Shown piece by piece: positions 24,894 to 35,435 of a stretch of 64,000 nt of DNA (its first letter is position 1; every line of letters begins with the position of its first letter). A program made the position numbers and the translations under genes. The stretch lies in NCBI GenBank assembly GCA_004154925.1, contig QJNS01000331.1, positions 1 to 64,000 on the forward strand, given 5' to 3'. A model generated the notes under the pieces. The model had not been told where the DNA came from, did no database searches, and saw only the letters and a list, made by a program, of their open reading frames with translations. The DNA is from Monosporascus cannonballus. Lineage: Eukaryota > Ascomycota > Sordariomycetes > Xylariales.

Positions 24894-25596
24894 GAAGCCC
24901 CTTGTTGTGTAAAGGGGTTGTGAGAGGCGACGAGCTAGGAAGCTTGTGGTGTTCAGGCGTTTCGAGGGCGCGTATTCCATCCGATACATAGGTTAGTAGT
25001 AAGCCTTAAGAGATACCAACGGCATGGCATAAGTCGTCCACCTTGAGAATTCAGGAGTCTTAAGCCATCACCAGTTCTTACCAGCTTGGTTATCGGCTCG
25101 GGACCCCCCTCCCAACCACGCCAACTTGCATCGGGCCTCCATCTCGATGCAACCGACTGCCAAGAAGCCTCGGCCTGCCATGCGCCTCGTGTCACGGTCA
25201 ATCCCGCCAACGATCCGTTCATCTAACGACCCCGTTCCTGCATCAAGTGGCTGATTTCCGTCGGCCTTGGGTTGCAATAGGAGCGACCTCAAAGTGCACA
25301 TTCGGTAAGGGTCGTTGGTGGGGTTCCTTCCTTCGAGGCAAATCTAGAAAATGGGACTCTGACGCCATGCGAATTGACGCATGCGCGAATACCAGGAGTT
25401 CTGACGTCACTTGCCATGACGTCAATAACACGACCAGGAGATCCGCCATTTCTTCGATTTGACAATACCAGTATTACTTAAAACCTACTGGACGCCGGCT
25501 AGCAAGCAGTTACTCTTCCTACTTCCATCGTTCAAGAGAATACTTCCAGACTAAGAATACTTCCACGCCGATCCAAAGAGCGCGCAACACTCTCAA
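24894..25596. promoter_or_regulatory. Intergenic region with stress-type promoter elements
   Basis: Gamma-tubulin 3' flank and then the upstream region of the 102-aa gene. It holds the two CRE palindromes listed separately. Short opposing frames of 60-90 codons are present at 24953-25462 but look like chance frames. Confidence 0.5.
25402..25424. promoter_or_regulatory. Two CRE palindromes TGACGTCA
   Basis: TGACGTCA occurs at 25402-25409 and again at 25417-25424, 15 bp apart, about 430 bp upstream of the start codon at 25831. This 8-mer is the full CRE site bound by ATF/CREB-type bZIP factors (Atf1/AtfA in fungi), which mediate osmotic and oxidative stress responses. Two perfect copies so close together are unlikely by chance. 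Confidence 0.75.
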
Positions 25597-25660
25597 TTGA
25601 GACCTACAACAAATACACATATCTACCACTCATCAGAACCTCTACATCAGACACAGATCA

Positions 25661-25828
25661 GTAAGTCATTACCTACCTACCTACCTACCTACCTACCTGT
25701 TACCTGTCTCCGGCATTCTAGCACGTGTCACCTTCACCGCCACCCGCCGCACCACCCCAATACCGAAGCTACCGTTCCTTCCTACACGCACGACCAAAAC
25801 AAGCTAACCAGAATCCTCTCCGCTACAG
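25661..25828 (+). other. 5'-UTR intron with (ACCT)7 microsatellite
   Basis: Donor GTAAGT at 25661, branch GCTAACC near 25803 and acceptor CGCTACAG ending at 25828, three bases before the ATG. It is 168 bp long. The tetranucleotide repeat ACCT is present seven times at 25671-25698. The intron call explains why the in-frame open stretch starting at 25597 should not be taken as coding. Confidence 0.6.
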
Positions 25829-25830
25829 AA

Positions 25831-26139
25831 ATGGTCAGCCAAGCGCCCAAGGTTGCAGAGACGAAGATGTCCCCGGCGAAGGAGAACGAGATCGAGCAGA
25901 CGCGGCAGAACCTGCCCCTCCCCGACCAGCCGCCCGCGGCGTCGGACTGGCAGTCGGCCGACGCGACCAAGGTCAACGTCGGCTCGGGCGGCGTCCAGAG
26001 CGACATCTCCACGGGCGCCGGCTCCACCGCGGGGCTCCGCGAGCCCGCCTCCAAGGGCAGCGCTGAGACCGACATGAGCGGCATCGGTCGTCAGGGCAAG
26101 GACAACCTCGAGAACCCACCCAAGGACGCCCGTGCGTGA
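25831..26139 (+). CDS. Small hydrophilic conserved fungal protein, function unknown
   Basis: One coding exon, 102 residues, starting at MVSQAPKVAE just after the predicted 5'-UTR intron. The protein is polar and Gly/Ser/Pro/Asp-rich without hydrophobic segments or Cys, so probably intrinsically disordered and soluble. The central stretch DWQSADATKVNVGSGG followed by DISTGAGSTAGLREPAS is of a kind I associate with small ascomycete proteins of unknown function. The upstream tandem CRE sites suggest stress-responsive transcription, and disorder plus stress control is compatible with a hydrophilin-like role, but that is inference. Confidence 0.75.
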   Translation: MVSQAPKVAETKMSPAKENEIEQTRQNLPLPDQPPAASDWQSADATKVNVGSGGVQSDISTGAGSTAGLREPASKGSAETDMSGIGRQGKDNLENPPKDARA

Positions 26140-26834
26140 TAAGAATGCGACAATGGCCTCCTCGGCCATTCTGTGCATCAGCGACGAGGAAGTAGATGAT
26201 AGAAAAATATCGCAAGGAGGCGATGGCGTTGTTTCTGGCTCACGGAGGAAGCGAATGCATTACCCGTCAAATGGGTCCTATGGTTATGAGAAACATGAAA
26301 TAAACGCATGCTTGGGACGGACGCACGAATCGTCACTCCATGATCCGCATCAATCTATATAATGGACGGCTCAACTACGGTCAGCCGACATAGATGATGG
26401 TCCATGAATTGACTACCTAAGAAGTTACCCTTAGTTCCGACGATGCAGCGTATGACTAGTGTGGATTCCGATTCTCATTTCTACATCAATTTCTCATTAA
26501 GAGCATTTTGGCAGAGTGCGTCATACTCTGATATCGATTATGAGAGTGGTAGATCGAAGATGACGTAGCGTGGACGTGAGCTGTGGAGTAGTTAGTATTG
26601 CTCTCCGAAATATGGGCACTCAAAGTGGGGCAGCATTAAAATAAAAACGCGTCCGGTACCGCAAGATCGCGCCACGCCAGGTTTCATTATCCATAAAAGA
26701 GGTGGTTGAAGCATACACGGAGTAGCTGGCTTATATGGAATATCCCTGCATCTAGTGTAATTGCTTCTAGCTTTAGGTAAAATCATTTTTAGGGCTATAA
26801 TCAATTTTGCGTGAATAGTTGCGCAACCGCAGCA
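26140..26834. other. Gene-free intergenic stretch
   Basis: 3' flank of the small protein gene and upstream region of the 466-aa gene. No domain-bearing frame, no RNA gene and no clear TATA box were seen. Confidence 0.45.
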
Positions 26835-28235
26835 ATGGCCCCCACAACCAGAAGAACGTCCGCCGGCGCCACGACGACGACAGCGGGAGTTTCTACGAGG
26901 GCTTCAACGGGCACTACCCCGAGGGCTTCAAAGAGGGCTTCGACAGGGACTTTGACGAGAGCTGCAACTAGGACTACACCGGGGAGTTCAACAAGAACTC
27001 CAGCTAGGACTCCAACGAGAGCCTCAACGAGGACTTCCACGAGGGCCTCGACGGCTTCAACGAAAACTAAGACGGCAGCGACCGCGCGTGCAGTTGCGAA
27101 GCCCAAGAAAAGTGGAAAGGAAGACGGCTTAGGCGACGCCCAGGCCCTCCAACAGCATTTCGACAGCCTCGGCATTCCGGAGGCCGAGGCCAACTTCGAC
27201 GTCGGCCTATTCATGCGCAAGTACTTCCTCGATGCGGCCGGGCGCCCGGACCGCGCCAAGCTGCCGCTGCTACTACCCTACATGCCCGTCATCTGCCTCG
27301 CCGCCGGCGCCCTACCCCCGCGCCGGGAGGAAGAGCTCAGGGACGCGGTGCGTTCGGTTCGTGAGGTGGACGGACTCGCCCTCAAGGATCTATCCATCGA
27401 CGTCGACGACGGGGGCGGGGGCGGTGAGGGCGGGAAGACGTTCCGCGCCCTGTTCCTTGGTTGGTCCGAGGAGGCTATCGCTCGGCGTGCCGCGCAATGG
27501 GAGGGGCAGAAGCGCGACGAGGTGGTAAAGGAGAGGGAAAAGGCGCTGCTGAGGCAGGCGCAGCTAAAAGAGGTCGGGGCGGACGGCGAGCACGCGGCCT
27601 ACCTTCGGGCCCCGGATGCGGACCCCGGACGCCGCCAGTTCGACATCGCGGGCTCGTATGTCGTCAGGTGCCCCAGCATCGAGGAGCAGTGGGACGGCCC
27701 GGAGGGCGACATGGTACTCGACGTGCGGCCGTCCGCGCGCACACCCGGCGTCTATGAGGCCTGGTTCCGGTTCCGCGTCCTCGAAGGCGTCATGCTGCTC
27801 TCGGCCGACAGGGCCCTGCTCGTGAGGCACCGCAACGCGGTCGATCGCGTGCGCAGCCGGGAGGCGGACTGGGACTGGGACTACCTGCGTGACGAGGACG
27901 CCGCCACAACATCAACATCGGCGACAGAAACGACCGGAAAGAGGAAGAGGAAATCGTACACCGCCTCGGCCCAAAACCCCCGCCGTTTCTGGCTCATGTG
28001 GAACGGCCGCGAGACCGGCGAGGGCCACCTACAGGCGGACCTCAACATGAACCACACGGGCTGCATCGAGTTCCTCGACGATCGGCTCGCGCGCCTCCGC
28101 GGCCAGATGAACCTGGAGTTCGTTGGCGGCGATGACCGCTTCGAGGGTCGCAAGGTCGCGGACGCGCCGGCGCCGGCACGGTGGGACCGCTGCGCCTGGG
28201 ATCGGTTTTACGCTGCGACATATAAGTATATCTAG
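26835..28235 (+). CDS. Protein of unknown function with S/T/R-rich N terminus (466 aa)
   Basis: Single exon. I start at the ATG at 26835 (MAPTTRRTSAG); the frame is open a few codons further up but without ATG. Residues 1-95 are built of short degenerate units of the type T-R-A-S-T-R/T-P-T-R, strongly basic and likely disordered, ending in a Lys-rich patch (KPKKSGK). A folded part of about 360 residues follows, rich in acidic/aromatic motifs. Examples are FMRKYFLDAAGRPDRAK, AQWEGQKRDEVVKERE, a second block FDIAGSYVVRCPSIEEQW, and a C-terminal block with RRFWLMWNGRETGEGH and NHTGCIEFLDD. A basic patch GKRKRKSY near residue 377 could be a nuclear signal. No family is recognised. Codon use is strongly GC-ending, typical of an expressed host gene. 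Confidence 0.72.
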   Translation: MAPTTRRTSAGATTTTAGVSTRASTGTTPRASKRASTGTLTRAATRTTPGSSTRTPARTPTRASTRTSTRASTASTKTKTAATARAVAKPKKSGKEDGLGDAQALQQHFDSLGIPEAEANFDVGLFMRKYFLDAAGRPDRAKLPLLLPYMPVICLAAGALPPRREEELRDAVRSVREVDGLALKDLSIDVDDGGGGGEGGKTFRALFLGWSEEAIARRAAQWEGQKRDEVVKEREKALLRQAQLKEVGADGEHAAYLRAPDADPGRRQFDIAGSYVVRCPSIEEQWDGPEGDMVLDVRPSARTPGVYEAWFRFRVLEGVMLLSADRALLVRHRNAVDRVRSREADWDWDYLRDEDAATTSTSATETTGKRKRKSYTASAQNPRRFWLMWNGRETGEGHLQADLNMNHTGCIEFLDDRLARLRGQMNLEFVGGDDRFEGRKVADAPAPARWDRCAWDRFYAATYKYI

Positions 28236-28947
28236 TTGTGAGTGGCAGTGCTATGGGGCCGCACTCTCCAATGCAGTATCTTACCCTCAACGTCTCTTGG
28301 AAGGGACATGGGAACTCCGCCGGCCACTTACTCAGTCGTTGGGAGAGAAAGGCTCCTTATCTCACCACCAATAATATCTCTGCGTTATCGTAGAGAATTC
28401 CACATACGGTGCCCGCTAAGATCGTACGCAGCTGCAAGGGATTCATTCGTCTTCGCGGCGCGACCCGACCCAGAAGACTCAGAGTAAGAACATGTAGGCA
28501 TCTTGAAAACACCAAACGAGTCGCTCGGGATGTTCGCCATGGATCGTATTCAGTTTCAACACCAGCCACTCTACGCGTGGGAAGTGCTGCACTTGAGAAT
28601 ATCCCACTACGGAAGCTACTTGACAGTTTGCTGTACCTTACGAATTTCCACGGCATCACTCTATCGCGAACGGATATAGGAGATGCCATTGAAAAAGAGT
28701 GGATTGAATCATCTAGCGATGGGTAGGCCAGTATTATAAAGGGGGGTAGGTCCCAACCCCCAGGTCTACTCCCTCCGGAAGCGACCGTACACGAAATTGT
28801 ATAAGAGAGCGTGTAAAGTGAATAAGAGAACGCGTAAACAAAAGAGAACCAACCAAGGGCTCCCATCGCATTGATCCCGTCCATGCGGACGCTCAAGCAT
28901 TCGCCCGAGGCGGCCGAGCCGTCTTGCTGGTCGGTGGCAGGCGTCAG
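28236..28947. other. Intergenic stretch between convergent genes
   Basis: Lies between the stop of the plus-strand 466-aa gene and the stop of the minus-strand secreted protein gene. Open frames of 105 codons (28409-28726, plus) and 179 codons (28357-28896, minus) overlap each other on opposite strands. Neither has a recognisable domain, so I do not call either as a gene. Confidence 0.4.
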
Positions 28948-30291
28948 CTACGGGCACGCCAAGTCCGTGACGGTCGCCGTCACGGTCACGTACGACACCA
29001 CCGTCTCCGTGTGGCGGAGCCGCTGGAGGTCGCGCGCCTGGAGCGACGGCAGCGGCCATACCTGGACGCTGTCGTCGCTGTCGATGTGCTGGTCATGTTC
29101 CTTGTCCTTTTGCGCGGCGTGCTTAGGCCCAGGCGCTACCACCGGCTCCGGGTTCTGGGGGAGCGAGAAGTGGGCAGGTTCGTTGACGCGGTGTGTGGGC
29201 TTCGTGACAGGGGTGGGTGTGTGGGAGCTCTTGTTCTTGTAGCTGGGCTTAGGGACTTCCGGCGGCGTCGTCTTGGGGTGGGGATTCGTATACGTGCCGG
29301 GCCACTCCGAGGCTTCCTCTACCAATGTTGAGACTGTGCCGGACGCGGTCGGGAACCAGGTCGAGTAGGTGGTTGGAACCCACTTCGAGATCGCGGTCGG
29401 GACCGAGACTGTTATCGTGGTCGGGACCGTGGTCGTGATCGCGGTCGGGACCGCGGTCCAGGTTGTGATGTTGACCCCGGTCGAAGTCGCGATGTTGACC
29501 GGGGTCCAGGGTAGGACAGGGACACGGGTCGATGTTGTGACGGGGATGACGGGGACCCACTTCGAGACCGTGGTCGGGACCGTGCTTGTGACGGTGACCG
29601 GGGCCGAGACTGTGACGGTGACCCGGGTCGAGGCTGTGACGGTGACCCGGGTCGAGGCTGTGACGGGGCCTGCGGGCACAGGGACGGCGCTTTCCTCGGT
29701 AGGAACTGTGGTCGTGGTCCCGACCGTGGCCGTGACGGTGACCCTGGCGACTGCGACCCCGGCCGGGGTTGTGACGGGACCTGTGGGCACGGGGCCGTCG
29801 TGATCCTCGGAGTCGTGGAGACTTGCCGCCTCGGCGCCTGCCACGTCACGCTTGACTCCGGGTGCCTTGGGGTCGCTGCCGTCTTCTTTCCCGTCCTCAT
29901 GGTGGCCCGCGGGCGGATGAGGAATCTTGGGCGGTATTATGTGCGGGACCTGGCCCTCGGGGCGGACCAAGGGCTTTTTGTGTTCGTCCGTTACCTTGGG
30001 GGGGAGGAGGTTCCGGCCCACCTCGTCAAGACGATGGCGAAGTTCGTCTTCTGGAAACCAGCAAGGCTGCAACGGCGGGAATCCGCAGTGATTGAAGACG
30101 CTGTCTGCGTCTCTTGGTTGACTTGTGGGTTTGGGTATGATCTGGGGGGTTATGTCTACGGGGTTGAAACGGGGCCACTCGGTAATACCATCGTCAGTCT
30201 CTTGCGGAGCAGCAGCCGAGGGGACGACTATGGGCGAGGCAACCGCGAGGCCGATAAGGCACACGCCGATGAGCTTCTTCGGGGCACACAT
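28948..30291 (-). CDS. Secreted Thr/Val-rich, wall-like protein with signal peptide
   Basis: Single exon, 447 residues, from the ATG at 30291 (MCAPKKLIGVCLIGLAVAS). A short basic start, a hydrophobic core and a small-residue site near residues 19-28 make a classic signal peptide. After a Pro-rich segment with a possible KR processing site (VKRDVAG), residues about 165-330 are a degenerate Thr/Val repeat array (STRVTVTA, TVPTTVSKWVPV, ITTTVPTTITV), likely heavily O-glycosylated. The tail is Pro/Lys/His-rich and ends ..SYVTVTATVTDLACP. There is no C-terminal hydrophobic GPI-attachment tail, so it is probably secreted or wall-bound rather than membrane-anchored. A TATA box lies 137 bp upstream. 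The function is unassigned. Confidence 0.78.
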   Translation of the reverse strand: MCAPKKLIGVCLIGLAVASPIVVPSAAAPQETDDGITEWPRFNPVDITPQIIPKPTSQPRDADSVFNHCGFPPLQPCWFPEDELRHRLDEVGRNLLPPKVTDEHKKPLVRPEGQVPHIIPPKIPHPPAGHHEDGKEDGSDPKAPGVKRDVAGAEAASLHDSEDHDGPVPTGPVTTPAGVAVARVTVTATVGTTTTVPTEESAVPVPAGPVTASTRVTVTASTRVTVTVSAPVTVTSTVPTTVSKWVPVIPVTTSTRVPVLPWTPVNIATSTGVNITTWTAVPTAITTTVPTTITVSVPTAISKWVPTTYSTWFPTASGTVSTLVEEASEWPGTYTNPHPKTTPPEVPKPSYKNKSSHTPTPVTKPTHRVNEPAHFSLPQNPEPVVAPGPKHAAQKDKEHDQHIDSDDSVQVWPLPSLQARDLQRLRHTETVVSYVTVTATVTDLACP

Positions 30292-30427
30292 TTTATTCCT
30301 CAATGGTATTCGGGGTAGTAAGTGATGGGAGGGAGGTCGTCGAGGATCTATCTACTACGGGAGAAGTCCTCTGGGGTGGGATTAGACGGGAAAAGAAGTC
30401 ACTGACATGATGTGCAGCCTCAACCGG

Positions 30428-30435
30428 TATTTATA
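30428..30435 (-). promoter_or_regulatory. TATA box of secreted protein gene
   Basis: TATAAATA on the minus strand, 137 bp before the start codon at 30291. The spacing suits a fungal TATA-driven, regulated promoter. Confidence 0.55.
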
Positions 30436-31254
30436 CTCGAGCATGGCGACCTTTGGAAATTTTACTGGTTTTCAAACTCCGTTAGGGGGTCTCTTGAGAC
30501 GATGGTAAAAGCCTAGTTGTGTGTGTGTGCCAGTAAGGTGTAGAGTTTAGTATGCACCCACCTAGACTCACAATAAAGCATACTTGGGATGTTTGGAAGC
30601 GGAAACGAGCTATTACTTATGTAGGCGGGTCAGATACCTGCATACTTCTATCTCCCCGTTCATAAATGTCAGACATATATAGACCTATTTAAACAGCTAC
30701 GTTAAGTCTGGGGGAGTCAAGAGTCAGTCGAGTGTCCAGTTTGATAACTGAGCAGAGACTTATTAGCATGTGTCTCCCAATGCTGGGAGTATTAGAAGAG
30801 GAACTACTTCTGTACTACCTATGCTGGGAGCACCGGTGAGAAGGCTTGACAGACTTAAACCTTCTAACTTAAACACCGAGAGGAGGGTTAGAAACAGAGA
30901 GTTCGGTAAGTTCTAAACCATATTTGCATACGATCAGTCACAATAGCACTATTTGACAACCGATAATCTGAACTATATTACATTAACGAATGCAGTGGGC
31001 GTCTGCACTTTTCTTCGACGTTTCATCGGCGAAGTATTTCAGCTTGGTGACGCTACGGCCTTCGGTCTTGATATGTAAAGTCATGCATGAAGCATCATCC
31101 CCTTTTTGCTTTGCCAGCAACAACCACTATATATGCCAGAACTACCACTAGGCAGGGTCGCCATCAATATGTCCGATTAGAGCTAGAAGTAAATACATAT
31201 GTACCGGACCTGCAAATCCTATGCATCTACGTAAGCTATGCCCACCGTCAGACT
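30436..31254. other. Gene-free stretch between secreted protein and acyl-CoA synthetase
   Basis: No coding region is supported. Two copies of the short word ATGCTGGGAG occur near 30780-30830. The right end should contain the 3' UTR of the synthetase gene. Confidence 0.4.
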
Positions 31255-33239
31255 TCAAGCCAACTTAGAGGCACTAGGCTTCCTGTCGCCAACCTCCTTC
31301 GCCGCTTGGTCTCGAATGGCCCTACGAAGGATCTTGCCGGACTAGATAGACGAAGCATTCATTGTTAGAAATCATTCAGAGAGAGGGTAAGGAATATTTT
31401 TGAAGATGTCGCTATGAATTTAGGGGAGGCACTCACAGGGTTCTTCGGAATAGCGTCCACGAACTTAACGCCACCCAATAGCCATTTGTAGCGCACGACC
31501 TTGCTCTCCATCCACTTGGCGATGTCTCTCTCTGACTGCTGGACCGCGGGGTTCGGCACGACATACGCCCGCGGGGCCTCTTCCCCGTTGATGGTGACGC
31601 CGACGACCGCGACGTCCGTCACGCCCCCGTTCTCCAGGAGTACGGCCTCCAGCTCGGCGGGCGCCACCTGGTTGCCCTTGACCTTGATTAGCTCCTTGAG
31701 ACGGTCAACGATGTGCCAGAGCCCGCCCTCGCCATACCGCTCGACATACGCGATGTCTCCGGTCTTTAGCCAGTGCGTCCCGTCCGCGTCGACGGCGATC
31801 GTCTCCTTCGTCGCCTCCGGTTTGTTCCAGTAACCTCTCATGAGTGTCGGTCCCGATATCCAGAGCTCCCCGGGCTCGTTTGCGGTCGTGATCTCCCCCG
31901 AGCCATCCACCTTCATGATGCGCGCCTTGCAGTTTGGCGAGAGCTCGCCCACGGATCCCGATTTCGCGATTATGTTGGGGTCCCATCCCGTGGCCGTGCA
32001 CGTCAGTTCCGTCATTCCCCAACCCTGACGCACCGCAACTGCACCCTCTGGCCAAAGCTTAACAACCTCATCGCTTATCTCCTGCACGGCACATTAGGGT
32101 TAGTTCGTTGTGTACTTACCTAGGTAGATACATTACTACCCCAACAATTCCACGGGAGAGCGAGCATTGGGGGAAGGGGCTCGGACGATTTGAACCGCCC
32201 TAGCGCCACGCCCCAAGCTCACCCGGGCTGGTCTTGAAATGAGATACAGGACAGAAAGTCATACCTGGCCTAGCGGGGCTGCACCACACCCAATATTTTC
32301 AATACTACTTAGATCATATTTGCGACTAAGCGGATTCTTTGCGAGAGCAACCACCACGGGCGGCACCGCAGCGAGGGTGTTAATGCGAAACTTCTCTATA
32401 TACTGCAGCATCTTCTCGAAGTTGAAAGAAGGCATTATATAGACGGGTACTGAAATCTTGGGGTAGTTGCAAATGAATAATGATTGCCCGAATGCGTGAT
32501 AGAGCGGGAGGAAGCAGAGCGGCCGAGACCGCTTTCCCCAATCTTCATAGTCGGGCCGAAGCGAAGTGGTGTATATCACACCGACGCCGTTGGCGACATA
32601 GTTGTAGTGGGTAATTTCCACCCCCTTAGGGACACCGGTCGTCCCAGAGCTATAGTTCAGACAGCATATTGTCGTCTGGGCGTCTGCTGGCTCCACCCAG
32701 TCAAACTCGGCTGCTTCCTCCTTCGGCGCGAGCAGTTCTGTCCAGTGTCGCACTCCTGAACTTGTCTCCCTCGGGCCCGGATCGAGAGCTGTCGCATCAA
32801 AGCTGTACACGCAATCCTTAGGAAGACCGACCTGCCCCGCAGCTTCCAGTGCGATGTCCATGCTGGTGTCGGCAGTTATCAAGAAAGACGCCCCGCTGTC
32901 TTTCAGCTGATATGCCAGCTCGCGTGCAACGAAACTCGGATTCGCTCCGGTGAAAATGCCGCCTGCCATCAGGATGCCCATGAAGACCACCGGGGTGAAC
33001 AGATTGTTGCCGGAGAAGAGCAAGACCCGGTCACCCAGCTTCAGGCCGGCCTTCCGCAGTCCCAGAGCGATCCGCTTCGACCATAAACGGTAGTCGGCCT
33101 GAGTTAGAAAATGCGTGTCAGGGCGCTCAGGGTCGATGAACTGAGGCTTGTCTGGAAGAAGGTCGAACGACGTCCCGAACATCCATTTTTGTATCGAGCA
33201 GTTCGGAACGGGCGCCGACCAACGAGATGTAACTACCAT
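31255..33239 (-). CDS. 4-coumarate-CoA-ligase-type acyl-CoA synthetase (AMP-binding enzyme)
   Basis: Three exons: 33239-32265, 32081-31437 and 31341-31255, giving 568 residues. Introns are GTATGA..GTGCAG (183 bp, long for this window) and GTGAGT..CTAG (95 bp); joins read GCGAAPLGQ|EISDEVV and AIPKNP|SGKILRR. The ATP-binding P-loop YSSGTTGVPK is at about 196-205, GMTE at about 347-350, the adenylate motif TGD at about 432-434, VDRLKELIKVKG at about 450-461 and the catalytic Lys in SGKILRR at about 543. The enzyme adenylates a carboxylic acid and transfers it to CoA; the substrate cannot be read from sequence. The protein ends ASKLA: the peroxisomal tripeptide SKL is present but followed by one extra Ala, so targeting is uncertain. 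Confidence 0.93.
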
Positions 33240-33257
33240 TGCTTCTGAAGCTCGCAA

Positions 33258-34180
33258 TCACGCATAGACCACCCGGCTACCAATTACTGATCTGGGAATG
33301 TAAGGATGCCTGCATTTAAGACTCAGAGCCTCCGAAAGTGTTGAAGAGTAAGTTATAGGTCTACGTGGTGGTTAGTAGTGAGAGTGTGAGGATTACGATT
33401 GAAGATGAATTCGAAGACGAGCCGACGGATTGTGAGGGATTAGGGAGGGACCCTTGAAGTCGGATCTAAAAGGATCCGGAGGGGGCTCAGGACTCGGCAA
33501 TACCTAACTACTATTTCCGGAGATGATTGGCAGCGAACTGCCCCGCCGCCAAAGCTACCATGGATTAATACTAAGCCTCCATAAGCTATGGCGAATAAGC
33601 GTGCAAAGGGCACTGGCAGCCTCGGCCCTCGGAGAGTATTTCACACGTCCCCGCAATTCTAGGATCGGTGAAGTCAAGCCATGTGGACCGTGGAGATAGC
33701 GGTGCGGAGAAAGCCACTAAGAGCCTCCGTGTTACGGCCTGGCCCTCCATAGCAGCTTCCAACCTATACCTGTATGCGGGAGGATATGTACAGCCGTAAA
33801 GCACCCAGTTGGTCGCTACCGCAGCGATCAATCGCCGATCTCTGCCATTTTGGCGGTGCGGTGCGGGGTGCAGTCGTTACACTCCGCACCTCAAATTGTA
33901 GAGTAATCTGGCTATTTCGACGTAAATGGGGTTATGTTACGCCATGAAGATCAGGCCCTCTTTTTAAGGTGTGGCTGCGCCATAGGCGTAGCTGAGGCTA
34001 AGGCTTTCCAAAAACTGGTAGCTTCAGGTACAGACCCACAAAAATAACAAAACCTCATAAAGAAAGCCTGATTGCAAGTTGTGATTTTTGGACTCCGATC
34101 TCTGCACTTTAATATAAAATTTCCAATTTAATAATACAAAACCCAAATTTAGTTATTTTATGTATTATTGCAGTAAAGTA
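33258..34180. other. Gene-free stretch left of the second AT-rich nest
   Basis: Promoter side of the acyl-CoA synthetase followed by sequence without a convincing gene. An 81-codon minus-strand frame at 33586-33831 has no recognisable feature. A short GC-rich inverted pair (GGTGCGG.. / ..CCGCACC) lies at about 33862-33891. RIP-type AT enrichment begins near 34090. Confidence 0.4.
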
Positions 34181-34185
34181 CTAGT
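34181..34185. repeat. Target-site duplication CTAGT (left)
   Basis: CTAGT before the left LTR and the same CTAGT at 40864-40868 after the right LTR. Joining the two flanks rebuilds an 18-bp perfect palindrome TAAAGTACTAGTACTTTA with the duplication at its centre. Confidence 0.9.
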
Positions 34186-34573
34186 TGTTATGACCCAACG
34201 GGCCACGGTCTTCAGAAACGGTCTGATATGACCCAACCATAAGTGCATGATGGGGCAGGTCACGTGATGGATTACCAATTCACTGATGGTAAATTAGTAA
34301 GCCGGATCACCAACTTACTGGTGGTAAATTAATAAGCCGGATTACCAACTTATTAGTGGTAATCTAGTAAGTAAAAAAAGAATATATACGTTTATTATTT
34401 TTATAATTTAAATAACTTTAGCTTATAATAAAATATTATTACTTAAGGCACCTTTAATATTACGAGACGTAATACGATTACTATATTTATTACTTAGATT
34501 TTTACGATACTTTTGCTAATATAAATCCGTACGATTAAGGTTTAATAATTGGTTAAACTTTTTAGCCGTTATA
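34186..34573 (+). repeat. 5' LTR of family B Gypsy
   Basis: 388 bp. The outer left end is unmutated (TGACCCAACGGGCCACGGTC); the inner right end is mutated (AACTTTTTAGCCGTTATA). It contains near-duplicated internal units around AAGCCGGAT(C/T)ACCAACTTA at 34300-34380. Confidence 0.93.
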
Positions 34574-35435
34574 CGTTATAAATTCTTATTTAATAATACT
34601 GTCGAATTTTTAACTATATTTAATATTGTTAAAATGTTAATTAACGCTTAAAAAACTCTTATTTAACAGTTTTAGACTTGAATTCGGGAACTAGAAAAAG
34701 AAATCCGACAAATTAAGGTTACGTTATTTATTTAAATTTTTTTCGCCCGCATAAAACCTAGAAAACCGGAGCCCTATAATAAGAAAGATAACTTTTAAAC
34801 CTTTTTAATTCAGGTGTAAATTTACTTTTATTTCTTAAACTTTAATAATTTAACAGATAAAATCTTAATAATAAAAATATGTTCAACGAAAAATGCGATT
34901 AATTAATTTAAACTTATTATAAGAAATTTCTTAAAATAAGAAAATCGGATAAAAAAAGATTTTATTAATAAGATTTTTTTATTTTATACTAATTTCGAAA
35001 ATAAAATACGTAATAATTCCGATAATTTAAATAGAAAATAATTTACGGCCTAATTATTCTTACAATTCCGATAAAAAGAATTTGCGTTTAAATACGCCGT
35101 AATTTTTAAAAGCCTTACGCCTCAAGCCGGATAAAAAAATAATAAAGCCGATATTTTTATCGATCTATTTTATAAAAAGTTAAAAGATAATATAAAAAAT
35201 AAAATTATTCGGATCGAACGATTAATTGCCTTAAATTAATATATTGTAAAAGTAATTAAGATTAATAATCGACAGTTTGAGAAACGACAAAAAAAAGGGA
35301 TAATATATTTTACAATCGGAATAAAATAAGTCCAACTAAGAGAAAAAACGAAACGCGCCCTTTATTTCTTACAAAACGGCGTTAGAACTTATGGAATTCG
35401 GCATTACTCGTAAACAAAACTGGAGCCAGATTAAG

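Noticed and set aside
25671..25698. (ACCT)7 considered as a CRISPR or minisatellite array
   Set aside because: Simple tetranucleotide microsatellite without spacers, inside a 5'-UTR intron.
28357..28896. 179-codon minus-strand and 105-codon plus-strand overlapping frames
   Set aside because: Mutually overlapping on opposite strands, no recognisable domain, and located between the stops of two convergent genes.
32140..32225. GGTTCAAATC (minus strand) inside intron 1 of the acyl-CoA synthetase, resembling a tRNA B box
   Set aside because: No matching A box, acceptor stem or anticodon arm at the right spacing; the T-arm would need an 8-base loop.
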